The notes under the pieces were generated by a model. It ran no database searches. It was given only the letters and a program-made list of their open reading frames with translations, and had not been told where the DNA came from. Below are positions 37,373 to 46,239 of a stretch of DNA of 64,000 bases, piece after piece. Where the stretch lies: the NCBI RefSeq assembly GCF_035917575.1, contig NZ_CP109090.1, forward strand, positions 930,001 through 994,000, given 5' to 3'. The translations under genes were made by a program, and so were the position numbers. Within the stretch, counting starts at the first letter, position 1. Each line of letters begins with the position of its first letter. Origin of the DNA: Streptomyces sp. NBC_01788. GTDB taxonomy: Bacteria > Actinomycetota > Actinomycetes > Streptomycetales > Streptomycetaceae.

Positions 37373-37850
37373 TTAAGTCCGCCAGTTCGCACCGAATGTC
37401 AACGAGCCTTGCCAGGACGGCGACCACGGAATCCTTGGGGGCATGGCTGCCCCCTTACGTGCTTCAGCATGAGCCTTCCGATCGGGCATCGGGGTCAGGA
37501 CCCGCGGCCGCGCAACGCCCCCCGGACGCCAGTCGCCGCTGCCCGGCAGCCTCCGGCCCCAGGTGAGCACGGCCAGCCGCAAGGAGACTCCAACGACAAT
37601 CCCGGCCAGAATGCCGAGGGTGGGCGCGCCGAACCGGCTGCACTCCACCATCACCCCGCTCACCAGCACTGCGACCGTCGCGTGTAAAGGGGTGCCGCCG
37701 AAGATGGCGGGGGTACGGACCAGCAACAGGCCCCTGATGGCACCACCGCCGACCGCCGTCATGGTGCCCAGCAGCACGGCCGACAGCCGGCCCAGGCCGA
37801 CGGCTAGAGTCTTCTGCGCCCCGGCGACCGCCCAGACGCTCGGCGCCAGG
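37373..37850 (-). pseudogene. UPF0126/TRIC-type cation channel protein, N-terminally truncated
   Basis: The - strand reads 'VWAVAGAQKTLAVGLGRLSA', 'VLLGTMTAVGGGAIRGLLLV' and 'TPAIFGGTPLHATVAVLVSG', the second half of the glycine-rich UPF0126 (YicG, trimeric intracellular cation channel-like) fold. About the first 80 residues, with the first GxxxG helices, are absent. An internal GTG at 37777 gives a 134-residue open frame, probably non-functional. Confidence 0.65.
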
Positions 37851-38098
37851 TGGTCCCGCGCCTTTGTGTCACCGGCCTACGACTCCGTTGAGGAATTCCC
37901 GCGTTGGTGAGCCCGCTTCTCGAGGTGACGGCGCCGGTTTCGTGCCGCTGGCGACGCGTTCGTCGCACCTGGGCCAGCCCCCTCAGCAGGGTCAGTCGTC
38001 TTGCCGCCGCTGTGGGTAGCGTGCCCAAGGCAAGGATGCCGCCCAGTGCAGTCTGAGGCGGCCTCCGAGTCCGGTAGTTCCGGAAGACACGGAGGGCG

Positions 38099-38674
38099 TC
38101 ACATGTTTCTAGGAGGCAACACCGCGAGCACGCGTACGATGTGATCGCGAAACTCCTCCATGAAGCGTCGCAGAAACTGTTCCGTATCACTATTGGCGAC
38201 CTGGCCATCGTCCGTGAATACCTCCGGGTTGAATCTGATGTAGGCCTCGGGCGCGTTCATTTGTGGAGAGTTGCAGTAGCTGAGGACGCTGCGAAGGCTC
38301 TGCTGGGCGATGGCTGTCCCGATGGCACCGGGGGAGGCTCCGATCACCGCGGACGGTTTGTGGGTGAATGAATTGTCTCCCCAGGGGCGGCTGGCCCAGT
38401 CGATGGCGTTCTTCAGAGCGCCGGGGATTGACCGATTATATTCCGGGGTGACGAATAGAATGGCGTCGGCGGAAGAGATCGAAGTTTTGAGCCTCCTACC
38501 TTCGCTGGGAAAATCACTGTCATAGTCGTAGCTGTAGAGCGGGAGGTCGCTGATCGGGATCTCGTTAAACTCCAAATCCGGTGGGGCCAGTCGGATCAGG
38601 ACCTTAGAAAGCGTGCGGTTGATTGAGTGAGTCGCCAGGCTTCCCACGATGTAGCCGACCTTGTACGTGGTCAT
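38099..38674 (-). CDS. NADPH-dependent FMN reductase-family flavoprotein
   Basis: A 191-residue flavodoxin-like enzyme. It has 'YIVGSLATHSINRTLSKVL' (phosphate loop), 'ADAILFVTPEYNRSIPGALK' and 'NAIDWASRPW', the signature of the FMN_red family (quinone/chromate/azo reductases). The gene is visibly poorer in G+C than its surroundings, with many A- and T-ending codons, which points to recent horizontal gain. It is followed by decayed DNA. The substrate is unknown. Confidence 0.88.
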   Translation of the reverse strand: MTTYKVGYIVGSLATHSINRTLSKVLIRLAPPDLEFNEIPISDLPLYSYDYDSDFPSEGRRLKTSISSADAILFVTPEYNRSIPGALKNAIDWASRPWGDNSFTHKPSAVIGASPGAIGTAIAQQSLRSVLSYCNSPQMNAPEAYIRFNPEVFTDDGQVANSDTEQFLRRFMEEFRDHIVRVLAVLPPRNM

Positions 38675-38819
38675 TTCTCCTCGATTCGATGCGCGCGCCT
38701 TGCATGCTCCCGACCTCTTGCCGGAAGCAGGCGCGCTTCCTCCAAGTGCACGAAATCACGGTCGCTGGTAATTCGCCTTCCCGGCTGATCCAACCGGAGG
38801 AGCACGGGTCACGGTGCCG

Positions 38820-38954
38820 TTAGGGCAGCTCGATCCGGCGGGGCTTTTCGCTGTCCAGACGATCTCCGGTGTGTTCCAGGCGGAGCGCCGGCGGCGCCGC
38901 GAAGTCCGGCTTCGCCTGATCATCGGGATGCGATGGGTAAGGGGCTGACCTCAT
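38820..38954 (-). CDS. 44-residue peptide ORF with strong ribosome binding site
   Basis: GAAGGTGAGTAA stands directly before ATG 38954, an excellent Shine-Dalgarno sequence at good spacing. The product begins 'MRSAPYPSHPDDQAKPDF' and ends 'GDRLDSEKPRRIELP', hydrophilic with many Pro, Asp and Arg. I know no family for it. It precedes the FMN reductase gene by about 145 bases on the same strand. It could be a precursor peptide, a leader or a truncated gene start. No modification enzyme is nearby. Confidence 0.45.
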   Translation of the reverse strand: MRSAPYPSHPDDQAKPDFAAPPALRLEHTGDRLDSEKPRRIELP

Positions 38955-39022
38955 TTACTCACCTTCAAAGCGTGGTGTCGGCAGGGGCTGACGGCCCGTG
39001 ATCCCTGCGGCATGCCGATTGC

Positions 39023-39118
39023 ATGCGGTATGCGCAAGGGGGCGGACTGACCAAGGAGCGGCGGGTCTTCCACGAGAAGCTGAGGGTGGAGGCGGCCGAG
39101 CGGTTCGTCCCCGAACGC
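39023..39118 (+). pseudogene. IS630-type transposase N-terminal fragment
   Basis: The text 'MRYAQGGGLTKERRVFHEKL' and 'RVEAAERF' is the usual opening of Streptomyces IS630-like transposases (MRYxQGGGLTxERxxFRExxRLxAAERF). It loses similarity near 39118, where phosphatase text begins in the same frame. Confidence 0.6.
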
Positions 39119-39127
39119 GAGCGGGGG

Positions 39128-39885
39128 CGCGCCGGCGTCCACGTCCTGGACGCCGTGCGGCGCTGCGTGGGACGCACCCTGGATCCAGCGGCGACCGGCG
39201 ACGAGTTCGCCGGGGCCGTGGTCCCCGCGTTCGCCGACATCGCCGTCGTAGAGGTGGTGGACTGCGATGCGCGGCGACGACCCGCCGCAGGCCCCGCTGC
39301 CGCCGGGCACACCGCTGACGCGCACCGCCTCCCGCAGCGGCCACCCCCACCCTCACACCCTTCACCCAGGCCCTGACCGACCTGCGCCCCCGCCTGGTCC
39401 CTCTGGATCCCTCCGCGCCCTGGCTGCCCACCTACCGTCCGCGCGCGGATGCCATCCAGTCGGCGCAGGCCCACACCCTGCTGGTAGTGCCGCTGGCCCT
39501 GCGCGACGCGGCGCTCGGCCTGGTCAGCCTCTACCGCACGGGGAACTCGCCGCCATTCGACGAGGCCGACCAGAAACTCGCGGTGGAGGTGGCTGCCCAC
39601 ACCGCCCTGTCCATCGACAACGCACGGCGCTTCACCCGCGAGCACGCCATCGCCGCCACGGTCCAGCGCCGGCTACGCCTCGCGCCCGACGAACTCCTCG
39701 CCCGCCTGCAGGACACGGCAACCGAACTGGCCACTGAACGGGCCAACCTGCCGCTGGGCGACCCGCTACGCCGCGAGGCACTCACCGCGGACTGCATCTA
39801 CGCCATCCACGACCCGCTGGCCGGCACCTGCGTGAGGGCGACGGCCGGCCACCTGGCCCCCGTCACGGTGCGCGGTCCGGCCCCC
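39128..39885 (+). pseudogene. SpoIIE-family phosphatase with GAF domain, deleted and frameshifted
   Basis: Pieces in successive frames read 'LDAVRRCVGRTLDPAATGDE', 'DDPPQAPLPPGTPLTRTA', 'ALRDAALGLVSLYRTGNSPP' and 'AAHTALSIDNARRFTREHA', typical of the GAF-like part. 'IAATVQRRL' then jumps straight to 'LAPDELLARLQDTATELATE', so the first half of the PP2C domain with its metal Asp is deleted. The end is replaced by a dehydratase fragment. An intact-looking relative starts at the right edge of the window. Confidence 0.7.
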
Positions 39886-40078
39886 GCGGATCACCGACGG
39901 GGAAATCGCTGTCGACGACACACCGGGACTCGGTGTCGAGCTCGACATGGACAGGCTGCTCGCCACCCACGAGTTCTGCCTGGAGAAGCGGCTGTCAGGC
40001 CGTGACGACGCCGCCGGGATGCGCTACCTGGTAATGGACTGGGCCTTCGACGGCAAACGCCCCTGCCTGGTGCGGTGA
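39886..40078 (+). pseudogene. Glucarate dehydratase C-terminal fragment
   Basis: The frame reads 'ITDGEIAVDDTPGLGVELDM', 'DRLLATHEFCLEK' and 'FDGKRPCLVR' before TGA, matching the end of enolase-superfamily glucarate dehydratase (PGLGVEIDMDQ ... ARDDAxxMQYLxPGWTFDxKRPCMVR). Only the last ~60 residues are present, joined directly to the phosphatase fragment. Confidence 0.75.
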
Positions 40079-40400
40079 GGTACTCTCCACTTTCGACGAT
40101 GCGTTGGTCATCGCGTGGGTCGCTCGGGCGGGTGATGTGGCGTCACCTGGCCACGCTGGCTGGTGACAACAGAGAGGCATCGGCGGCGCCTTGCGTCTCC
40201 TCCGGGGTCGAGACTCTGCCCTTGCCGATCCGGTCCACCGCGGACCGGATCGGCCGATCGGCAGGATCCGGCATGGCGGACCGCTGCTGGGCCGGCGGCC
40301 GGGACGACGCGCCTGGGAGCGCGAAGGTCCGGACGCCGGTCGGGCGGAAAGGCGGGACCGGCCGCCGGGGTACGGCGGCCCCCGTGCGGCGTCGGCCTCG
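40079..40400. other. Intergenic stretch downstream of the esterase gene
   Basis: It holds a candidate terminator (40360-40380) for the - strand operon. I see no gene or other repeat in the rest. Confidence 0.35.
40360..40380 (-). terminator. Probable terminator of the esterase operon
   Basis: GGCCGCC and GGCGGCC form a 7-bp stem with a 7-base loop about 20 bases after the stop of the CocE-like gene. Confidence 0.5.
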
Positions 40401-42185
40401 TCAGGAGCCGTTGCGCCGGTCTCCGCCTTCGTTGCGCGCGGAGCCCGGTCGCGTCGTGTCCGGCGCCGTGACCGTCGTGAACGGCAGCACGAGCCGGGAG
40501 GGGTGTGCGGCGTCGCGGTAGATCTTGTGGGTGACGGGGCGGCCCACCGGCAGGTGGAAGGCGTCGGGCGGCAGCAGCGCGTTGTGCGCGTCGGCCAGCG
40601 GCTCGTCGTTGGAGAGCTCCACGACCAGCTTGTGGCCCGGCAGGAACGTCGCCGCGAACGGGTAGACGCGCAGCACGTACTCCTCGATCTTCCCCGGCTC
40701 GACCGGCACCGCGCGGGTGTGCGGGTGATAGGGGTCGCCCTCGGTGGTGCGTCCCTCGTCGAGCTCGCGGTGCGAGGCCTTGAGGTAGGCGGTCGTGATG
40801 AGCTGCCGCTTGCCGCCCGGGGCCTCGTCCCACATGCGCAGGATGAAGTTGGTGTCGGGCTGGTCGATCTCCGCGAAGAGGTGCGCCGCGCCCTGGCCGA
40901 TCATCTCGGTGGGCTCGGTGAACGGCTCGGTGCTCCAGCTGAGCATCTCCACCTTGTCGGTGACCGTGAGCGGCGCCTGGTAGAAGCCGTCGGGAACGGC
41001 GTGCTCGGCGCCCATGGGCTCGGGTTCGAAGGAGAGCTTGTGGCGCGGGCGGAGGTAGAGCGGCTTGTGCTCCACGTCCTTCGGCGGCCACTGGGCCCCG
41101 GTGACGTACTGGCGTGAGCCCTCGACGTGCACGGTGACGGAGGGCTCGTCCATGATCCCGTTGTCGATGCCCTTGATCCAGTAGTCGTACCAGCGGAACA
41201 TCTTGTCGTGCTCTTCGATGAAGGGGCGCGACTGCATGGGCGGGTACGGTCCGATGTCCAGCTTCTTGGGGCCGTTGAGGCGGTTGAAGACCTCGATGGT
41301 GCCGTCCATCGTCCAGCCGCGGCCCTGGTCGATCTGGAGCCAGACCGGGATGTCGATGTTCGGCGCGAGGGTGACGGGGTTGCGCTCCTCGTACCACTCG
41401 CCGTCGACCTCGTTCATCACGATGTCGAACCAGGCCTCGTGGTTCTTCGGGTAGTTCAGCACGTGGACCAGGTTGGGCCAGGCGGCCACGTCCGGGTCCT
41501 GCAGGCGCTCGGCGACCCGCTTCTTGATCTCTTCGGGCGAGCAGGTCTCTAGCATGCGGGACTTGACACCGTCGGTGAAGGCCCAGCCGGAGTCGCCGCC
41601 GCGCCCCTCGCGGGCGGCGCGCGGCATGAACCACATGACGCCGCCGTGGTAGGTGGTCTCGTAGAAGTCGTAGTGGCCGCCGCTGACGAAGATCGCCTTG
41701 AGGCTCGGCGGACGCTCGGCCGCCGCCAGCACCTGCATCGAGCCGAAGTAGGAGATGCCGATCATGCCGACGTTGCCGTCGCACCACGGCTGCGCGGCGA
41801 CCCACTCGATGAAGTCGTACGCGTCCTGGCCGAGCGAGACGCCACCGGCGTTGTAGTTGCCGATGTGCTCGCCCTCGGAGGCGCCTGAGCCGCGCAGGTC
41901 GCCGATTACGTGGACATAGCCCTCCTGGACGACGCGCGCGATGTCGCCGGCCTCGATGCAGCCGTCCCACATGGGGCTCGGCCGGCGCTGCGGCGGAGTC
42001 GTCAGGGCCAGGGCCTGGAGCTCCTTGCCGTACGGGCTCAAGGCCACCAGCGCGGGCCTCGGCGTGTCGTCCACACCGCTGTACGCGTCGGCCACCAGCG
42101 TGACACCGTCGCGCATCGGCACCTGGAGATCCTTGCGGACGGCGATCGACTGCTCGCCCGCGCGGATCGTGTGAAGGTCAGTCAT
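40401..42185 (-). CDS. CocE/NonD-family serine esterase or peptidase (X-Pro type)
   Basis: A 594-residue alpha/beta hydrolase with 'VPMRDGVTLVADAYSGVDD' at the start, 'VIGDLRGSGASEGE', the nucleophile motif 'GMIGISYFGSMQ' (Ser in GxSxxG) and a C-terminal jelly-roll ('LYPFAATFLPGHK'-like, 'VELSNDEPLADAHN'). Family members cleave cocaine-type esters, acylated amines or X-Pro peptides. It is the last gene of the - strand operon starting at 47214, so it probably removes an ester group from the same substrate. Confidence 0.85.
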   Translation of the reverse strand: MTDLHTIRAGEQSIAVRKDLQVPMRDGVTLVADAYSGVDDTPRPALVALSPYGKELQALALTTPPQRRPSPMWDGCIEAGDIARVVQEGYVHVIGDLRGSGASEGEHIGNYNAGGVSLGQDAYDFIEWVAAQPWCDGNVGMIGISYFGSMQVLAAAERPPSLKAIFVSGGHYDFYETTYHGGVMWFMPRAAREGRGGDSGWAFTDGVKSRMLETCSPEEIKKRVAERLQDPDVAAWPNLVHVLNYPKNHEAWFDIVMNEVDGEWYEERNPVTLAPNIDIPVWLQIDQGRGWTMDGTIEVFNRLNGPKKLDIGPYPPMQSRPFIEEHDKMFRWYDYWIKGIDNGIMDEPSVTVHVEGSRQYVTGAQWPPKDVEHKPLYLRPRHKLSFEPEPMGAEHAVPDGFYQAPLTVTDKVEMLSWSTEPFTEPTEMIGQGAAHLFAEIDQPDTNFILRMWDEAPGGKRQLITTAYLKASHRELDEGRTTEGDPYHPHTRAVPVEPGKIEEYVLRVYPFAATFLPGHKLVVELSNDEPLADAHNALLPPDAFHLPVGRPVTHKIYRDAAHPSRLVLPFTTVTAPDTTRPGSARNEGGDRRNGS

Positions 42186-42203
42186 GGGTGTGAAGCTCCT
42201 GTG

Positions 42204-43145
42204 TTACGCGTTCTGTTCGAGGTGCGTGCGGTAGCCGGCCATGGAGGTGAAGAACGGCGACGGCTCGAGCGCGGGGTCCCCGGTGTAACCGAGCTCCTCG
42301 GCGGCACGGGCGAACGGGGAGTACGGCGAATCCGTCTCCCGCAGGCCCGCCTCCAGGCATCCGCAGGCGGCCGCGGCGACACGGGCCTCGATGTCCAGGC
42401 TCTGGGTGATTGCCTCCTGGGCCTGCGCCTCGTCGAGCTCGACGCCGTACGGTGTGCCGTCGACGCGGCGGTATGGGTGCCCCAGGTAGAGGTGCCGCGG
42501 GCGGATCTCGTCCCGCAGGTACTCCAGACCGGCGCGGTAGGCCACCGGGTCCGTGTAGCCCGGGAAGCCGTTCGCCGCCCCGTGGACCTGGACGGCGTCT
42601 CCGGTGAACACCGAGCGCTGTCCGTCGACGACGTAGGCGACCGATCCGGGTGTGTGGCCCGGTACGGAGTGCACCGACACGGTGACATCACCGCCGAGGG
42701 ACAGGGTCTCGCCGCCCTTGACCAGTAGGGACGGCTCCATCTCGCCGGAGATGACGGCCTCCGTTGCGGCCGCCACCTTCGCCTCGCCCTCGGGGGCGTC
42801 CAGGTACCGGCCCCGTCCGGCGAGGTACTCCTCGACGTGGGCCCGGCGCGAGCGGAGCATCGGTGCGTCCGCTTCGTGGATGACCACCTGGGCGCGCCGC
42901 CCGGTGAGCTCCCACAGGGCGTGCGCTCCGCCGACGTGGTCGATGTGACCGTGGGTCAGCAGGATCCAGCGCACGTCCTCGATGCGGCGTCCGATGGCCT
43001 CGAGCGCGGGAGCCATCCCTTCGGCGGGCGACGAGGCGATGCCGGTGTCGACGATCGCCGGCTCGGGTGCGTCGATGAAGAAGCTGTAGAGACCGAACCG
43101 GCCCCAGGGCGAGACCAGGGGGTGGACCGTGACTGGGTGCGTCAT
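42204..43145 (-). CDS. MBL-fold metallo-hydrolase
   Basis: A 313-residue metallo-beta-lactamase-fold enzyme. It has 'FGLYSFFIDAPEPAIVDTGI', the metal motif 'WILLTHGHIDHVGGAHALWE' (HxHxDH), 'VPGHTPGSVAYVVDGQRSVF', 'TGDAVQVHGAANGFPGY' and 'HLYLGHPYRR' (last His). It may hydrolyse a lactone, thioester or ester. It lies 18 bases before the CocE-like gene in the operon. Confidence 0.87.
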   Translation of the reverse strand: MTHPVTVHPLVSPWGRFGLYSFFIDAPEPAIVDTGIASSPAEGMAPALEAIGRRIEDVRWILLTHGHIDHVGGAHALWELTGRRAQVVIHEADAPMLRSRRAHVEEYLAGRGRYLDAPEGEAKVAAATEAVISGEMEPSLLVKGGETLSLGGDVTVSVHSVPGHTPGSVAYVVDGQRSVFTGDAVQVHGAANGFPGYTDPVAYRAGLEYLRDEIRPRHLYLGHPYRRVDGTPYGVELDEAQAQEAITQSLDIEARVAAAACGCLEAGLRETDSPYSPFARAAEELGYTGDPALEPSPFFTSMAGYRTHLEQNA

Positions 43146-43179
43146 GCTTTCCTACTCCGCTCGTGCACGGGCCGGCCGG

Positions 43180-44103
43180 TCAGCTGCGGCCGAGGAAGTC
43201 GCGTGTCAGCGTGAAGACCGCGTGGTACTCCGGGATCCAGGAGAAGTGCTGGACGAACCCGTGGCCCGCTCCCCCGTACCGGCTCACCGTCGCCTCCACA
43301 CCGGCTTCACGCAGCCGCTCGCCGTACAACTCCCCCTCGTCGCGCATGGGGTCGTGCTCGGCGGTGACGACCAGCGCGGGCGGCAGACCGGTGAGGTCGG
43401 TCCGCTTGATCGGCGACACCAGCGGGTCCGCGGGGTCGGCGCCGCTGTCGAGGTAGAAGGCGTTGAAGGGCTTCAGCCCCGCCGTCTCCAGGCCGTAGCC
43501 CACCGCGTTCTCCCGCAGCGACGGGTAGCGGTCGACGTCGAAGTCCAGGTCGAGCGAGGGGTAGTAGAGGATCTGGTGGGTGATCCGGTCGAAGCCGTCG
43601 TCGTGCGCCCTGGCGGCGACCGCGGCGGCGAAGGTGCCGCCGGAGCTGTCACCGGCGACGGCGAGGGTCGTACCGTCCCAGGCCAGGCCCGTACCCTCCT
43701 CGGCGACCCAGCGCACGACCGCGTAGCAGTCGTCGAGACCGGCCGGGAAGGCCGCCTCGGGTGCCAGGCGGTAGCCGACGGAGACGACCTTGAGCCCGGT
43801 CTCCTTGGCCAGTGAGCGCGCGACGTGGTCGTGGGTCTCCAGGCTGCCGAGGAAGAACGCGCCGCCGTGGAAGTAGACCAGCACACCGTAGCTGTCGGCC
43901 TCGACAGGGCTGTAGATCCGTACGGGTACCTCGCCGGCGGCCGTCTTCGCCGTCACGTCGTCGACCGCGTGGAGCGGCAGGCGCTCCTCCAGGGGGGCGA
44001 CGTGCGCCTCGTCCGCGGCGCGCAGGGCGACCGGGTCGAGCGGACCCTCGGGCGGGGCGGGCAGGCTCGCGATGAATGTGGCGATCTCGGGATGCAGCGT
44101 CAC
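43180..44103 (-). CDS. Alpha/beta hydrolase, hormone-sensitive lipase family
   Basis: A 307-residue esterase with the HSL oxyanion motif 'VYFHGGAFFLGSLETHD', the nucleophile 'LAVAGDSSGGTFAAAVAARA', 'ALVVTAEHDPMRDEGELYGE' (acid) and 'GGAGHGFVQHF' (His). It hydrolyses short-chain esters. It starts four bases after the monooxygenase stop, so the two are coupled. Confidence 0.9.
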   Translation of the reverse strand: MTLHPEIATFIASLPAPPEGPLDPVALRAADEAHVAPLEERLPLHAVDDVTAKTAAGEVPVRIYSPVEADSYGVLVYFHGGAFFLGSLETHDHVARSLAKETGLKVVSVGYRLAPEAAFPAGLDDCYAVVRWVAEEGTGLAWDGTTLAVAGDSSGGTFAAAVAARAHDDGFDRITHQILYYPSLDLDFDVDRYPSLRENAVGYGLETAGLKPFNAFYLDSGADPADPLVSPIKRTDLTGLPPALVVTAEHDPMRDEGELYGERLREAGVEATVSRYGGAGHGFVQHFSWIPEYHAVFTLTRDFLGRS

Positions 44104-44107
44104 GGTG

Positions 44108-45220
44108 TCACTCCTGCCCGGCAGCGGCGGGCTTCTGACCGGGGAAGACGTCGTTGATCTCGGCCTCGGTCCACCCCTGGCGCGAGATGCGCTGCAGCTC
44201 GTCGGTCACCGGCTTGCGGGTGGCCTGGTACAGGGCCAGCGCCTCCGTCACGGAGTCCGCCTGCCGCAGGGCGTCGGCGAGCGCGCCGCCGTCCTCGATG
44301 GCCGAGTTGGCGCCCTGGCCCTGGTGGTGCAGCATCGAGTGGGCCGCGTCGCCGACGAGGACGACGGAGTCCGAGTGCCACGTGTCGACCGGGTCGATGT
44401 CGTAGACGGCGCGGATGTTCACGGTGTTCATGTCGAGGTCGCGCGTGATGCTCACGAGGCGCTCGTCGAAGCCCTCCACCGTCTTCAGCATGTCGTCCTT
44501 CGTGACCTGCGGGTTCCAGGTGCCGTCCGGGCACAGGGCGGTGATGTCGAACGACACCTGGCCCCGGTGGCGCAGCGGCAGCAGGTAGATCTTCGTGCCC
44601 TTGCCGATGTACATCCGGAGGTTGTCGTCGACGACCATCCCGTGGGCGGCGTCGACGGGGATGACCGCGCGGTAGGCGTGCTCGCCCGAGAACACCGGGC
44701 CCTTCTCGCCGAACAGCTGCCCCCGCACCACCGACTTGATGCCGTCGGCGCCGACGACCAGGTCGGCCTCGACGGTCTTGCCGCCCGCGAAGGTGAGGAC
44801 GGAGCTGTCCCCCTTGTCCTCGATGCTCTCGAGCTTGTGGCCGAGGTGCACCATGCCCTCGGGAAGGACGCCCAGAAGCGCGTCGATGAAGTCACCGCGG
44901 TGGATCAGGTGGGTATGGGTCTGTTCGCCGTCGGCCGGCCACGTCTCTTTCATGATCGGGTCACCGGTGGCCGTGAGGATCTCGAAGTACTCGCTCGGCG
45001 AGGTCACCTTCGCGATCGCGTCGAAGATCCCCCACTGGCGGAACCGGTTCATGGTGACGGGACGCAGACCGATGCCGGCGCCCACCTCCCGGATCTGGTT
45101 GGCCTGCTCGTAGACGTCGACCTCGGCGCCGAGCAGGCTCAGGGCCTTGGCCGCCGCCGCGCCGCCGTACCCCGCTCCGACGATGGCGATCTTCAGGTTC
45201 TTCAGGTCTGAGGACTGCAT
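44108..45220 (-). CDS. FAD-dependent aromatic monooxygenase
   Basis: A 370-residue group A flavin hydroxylase with the dinucleotide motif 'KIAIVGAGYGGAAAAKAL', the 'LVVGADGIKSVVRGQLFGEK' (DG) motif and 'SDSVVLVGDAAHSMLHHQGQ' followed by 'GANSAIEDGGALADAL'. It is akin to salicylate, 3-hydroxybenzoate and 6-hydroxynicotinate hydroxylases. It would add an OH to an aromatic ring using NAD(P)H and O2. It sits inside the hydrolase operon; a second such enzyme is at 54142. Confidence 0.88.
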   Translation of the reverse strand: MQSSDLKNLKIAIVGAGYGGAAAAKALSLLGAEVDVYEQANQIREVGAGIGLRPVTMNRFRQWGIFDAIAKVTSPSEYFEILTATGDPIMKETWPADGEQTHTHLIHRGDFIDALLGVLPEGMVHLGHKLESIEDKGDSSVLTFAGGKTVEADLVVGADGIKSVVRGQLFGEKGPVFSGEHAYRAVIPVDAAHGMVVDDNLRMYIGKGTKIYLLPLRHRGQVSFDITALCPDGTWNPQVTKDDMLKTVEGFDERLVSITRDLDMNTVNIRAVYDIDPVDTWHSDSVVLVGDAAHSMLHHQGQGANSAIEDGGALADALRQADSVTEALALYQATRKPVTDELQRISRQGWTEAEINDVFPGQKPAAAGQE

Positions 45221-45233
45221 GGTGGTTCTCTCT

Positions 45234-46199
45234 TTACTTCTGAAGGGTGAGGAAGTCGGCCGGGTTGTCGACGAAGATCGTCTCGATGGCGGCCTCGTCG
45301 AGACCGGCGGCGCGGAGGTCCGGGATGAGGTCCTCGAAGATGTAGTTGACGGTGTGGCCCTCGACGCCCGGCCAGCCCAGCGGGCTGCAGTTGGCGTCGG
45401 CGGAGGCGAGGACCTGCTTGAGCCGCCGGCCCCCGTCGATGAACCGCATGAAGTGGTCCAGCCGCTCCTTGCGGGGGCGGGCCCAGAACGGCGGGTCGGG
45501 CAGCTCGGTCTCGTAGCCGAAGGTGTCGAAGCCGATGCGGCCGCCCTTCTCCGCGATCCAGACGTCGCGCGTCTTGTCGGCGTTCACGCCGTCGTCGACG
45601 TGCCCGAACAGGACGCGGTCCAGCGGCAGGCCCTCCTCGTCGAAGATGGCGATCGCGTTCTCGGCGTCGATCGCGAGGTGGGTCAGGATCGGCACGCCCG
45701 TGGTGAGCGAGGCGCGGGCCGCGGCGCGGTAGATCCGCTTGTCCAGGTCCGTCATGCGGCCGCCACGGCTGACACCGACCTTGATGACACCGGCGAGGCC
45801 GCCGGTGCTGCCGATGCCGACGGTGATCTCGTGGACGAACTGCCGCATCAGGTAGTCCACGTCGGCGTTCGCGAAGTGCGGCAGGGCGGTGTCGCCGCCG
45901 ACGAAACCGGTGCAGGCGACGATGTGGACGCCGGTCTTCGCGGACAGCGACTTGTAGTAGTCGACGTCACGGCCGTTGCAGATGCCGGTCGCGTCGACGA
46001 AGGTGCCGCCGCCGTACTCGTGGAACGCGCGCAGCTTCGGAACGGTCTCCTCGTACCGCTGCTCGGGGGTCTTCCACCACTTGGTGTCCAGTTCGGAGCC
46101 GGGCATGCCGTACCCGATGTGCTCGTGGACCGCGACGAGTCCCAGCTCCTCGGCCGGGACCGGCCCCAGGACCGTGTTCACTCTCGACACAACACTCAC
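45234..46199 (-). CDS. Phosphotriesterase-family metal-dependent hydrolase
   Basis: A 321-residue TIM-barrel with every metal ligand in place: 'LGLVAVHEHIGYG' (HxH), 'LAGVIKVGVSRGG' (carboxylated Lys), 'VPILTHLAID' (His), 'RVLFGHVDDGVN' (His) and 'VLASADANCSPLG' (Asp). Phosphotriesterase-like lactonases and esterases of this sort open lactones or split esters. It follows a degenerate paralogue by 40 bases. Substrate unknown. Confidence 0.88.
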   Translation of the reverse strand: MSVVSRVNTVLGPVPAEELGLVAVHEHIGYGMPGSELDTKWWKTPEQRYEETVPKLRAFHEYGGGTFVDATGICNGRDVDYYKSLSAKTGVHIVACTGFVGGDTALPHFANADVDYLMRQFVHEITVGIGSTGGLAGVIKVGVSRGGRMTDLDKRIYRAAARASLTTGVPILTHLAIDAENAIAIFDEEGLPLDRVLFGHVDDGVNADKTRDVWIAEKGGRIGFDTFGYETELPDPPFWARPRKERLDHFMRFIDGGRRLKQVLASADANCSPLGWPGVEGHTVNYIFEDLIPDLRAAGLDEAAIETIFVDNPADFLTLQK

Positions 46200-46239
46200 C
46201 TTTGAGTAAGAGACTTGATGGTCGTTCGTGCCGGCGCGC

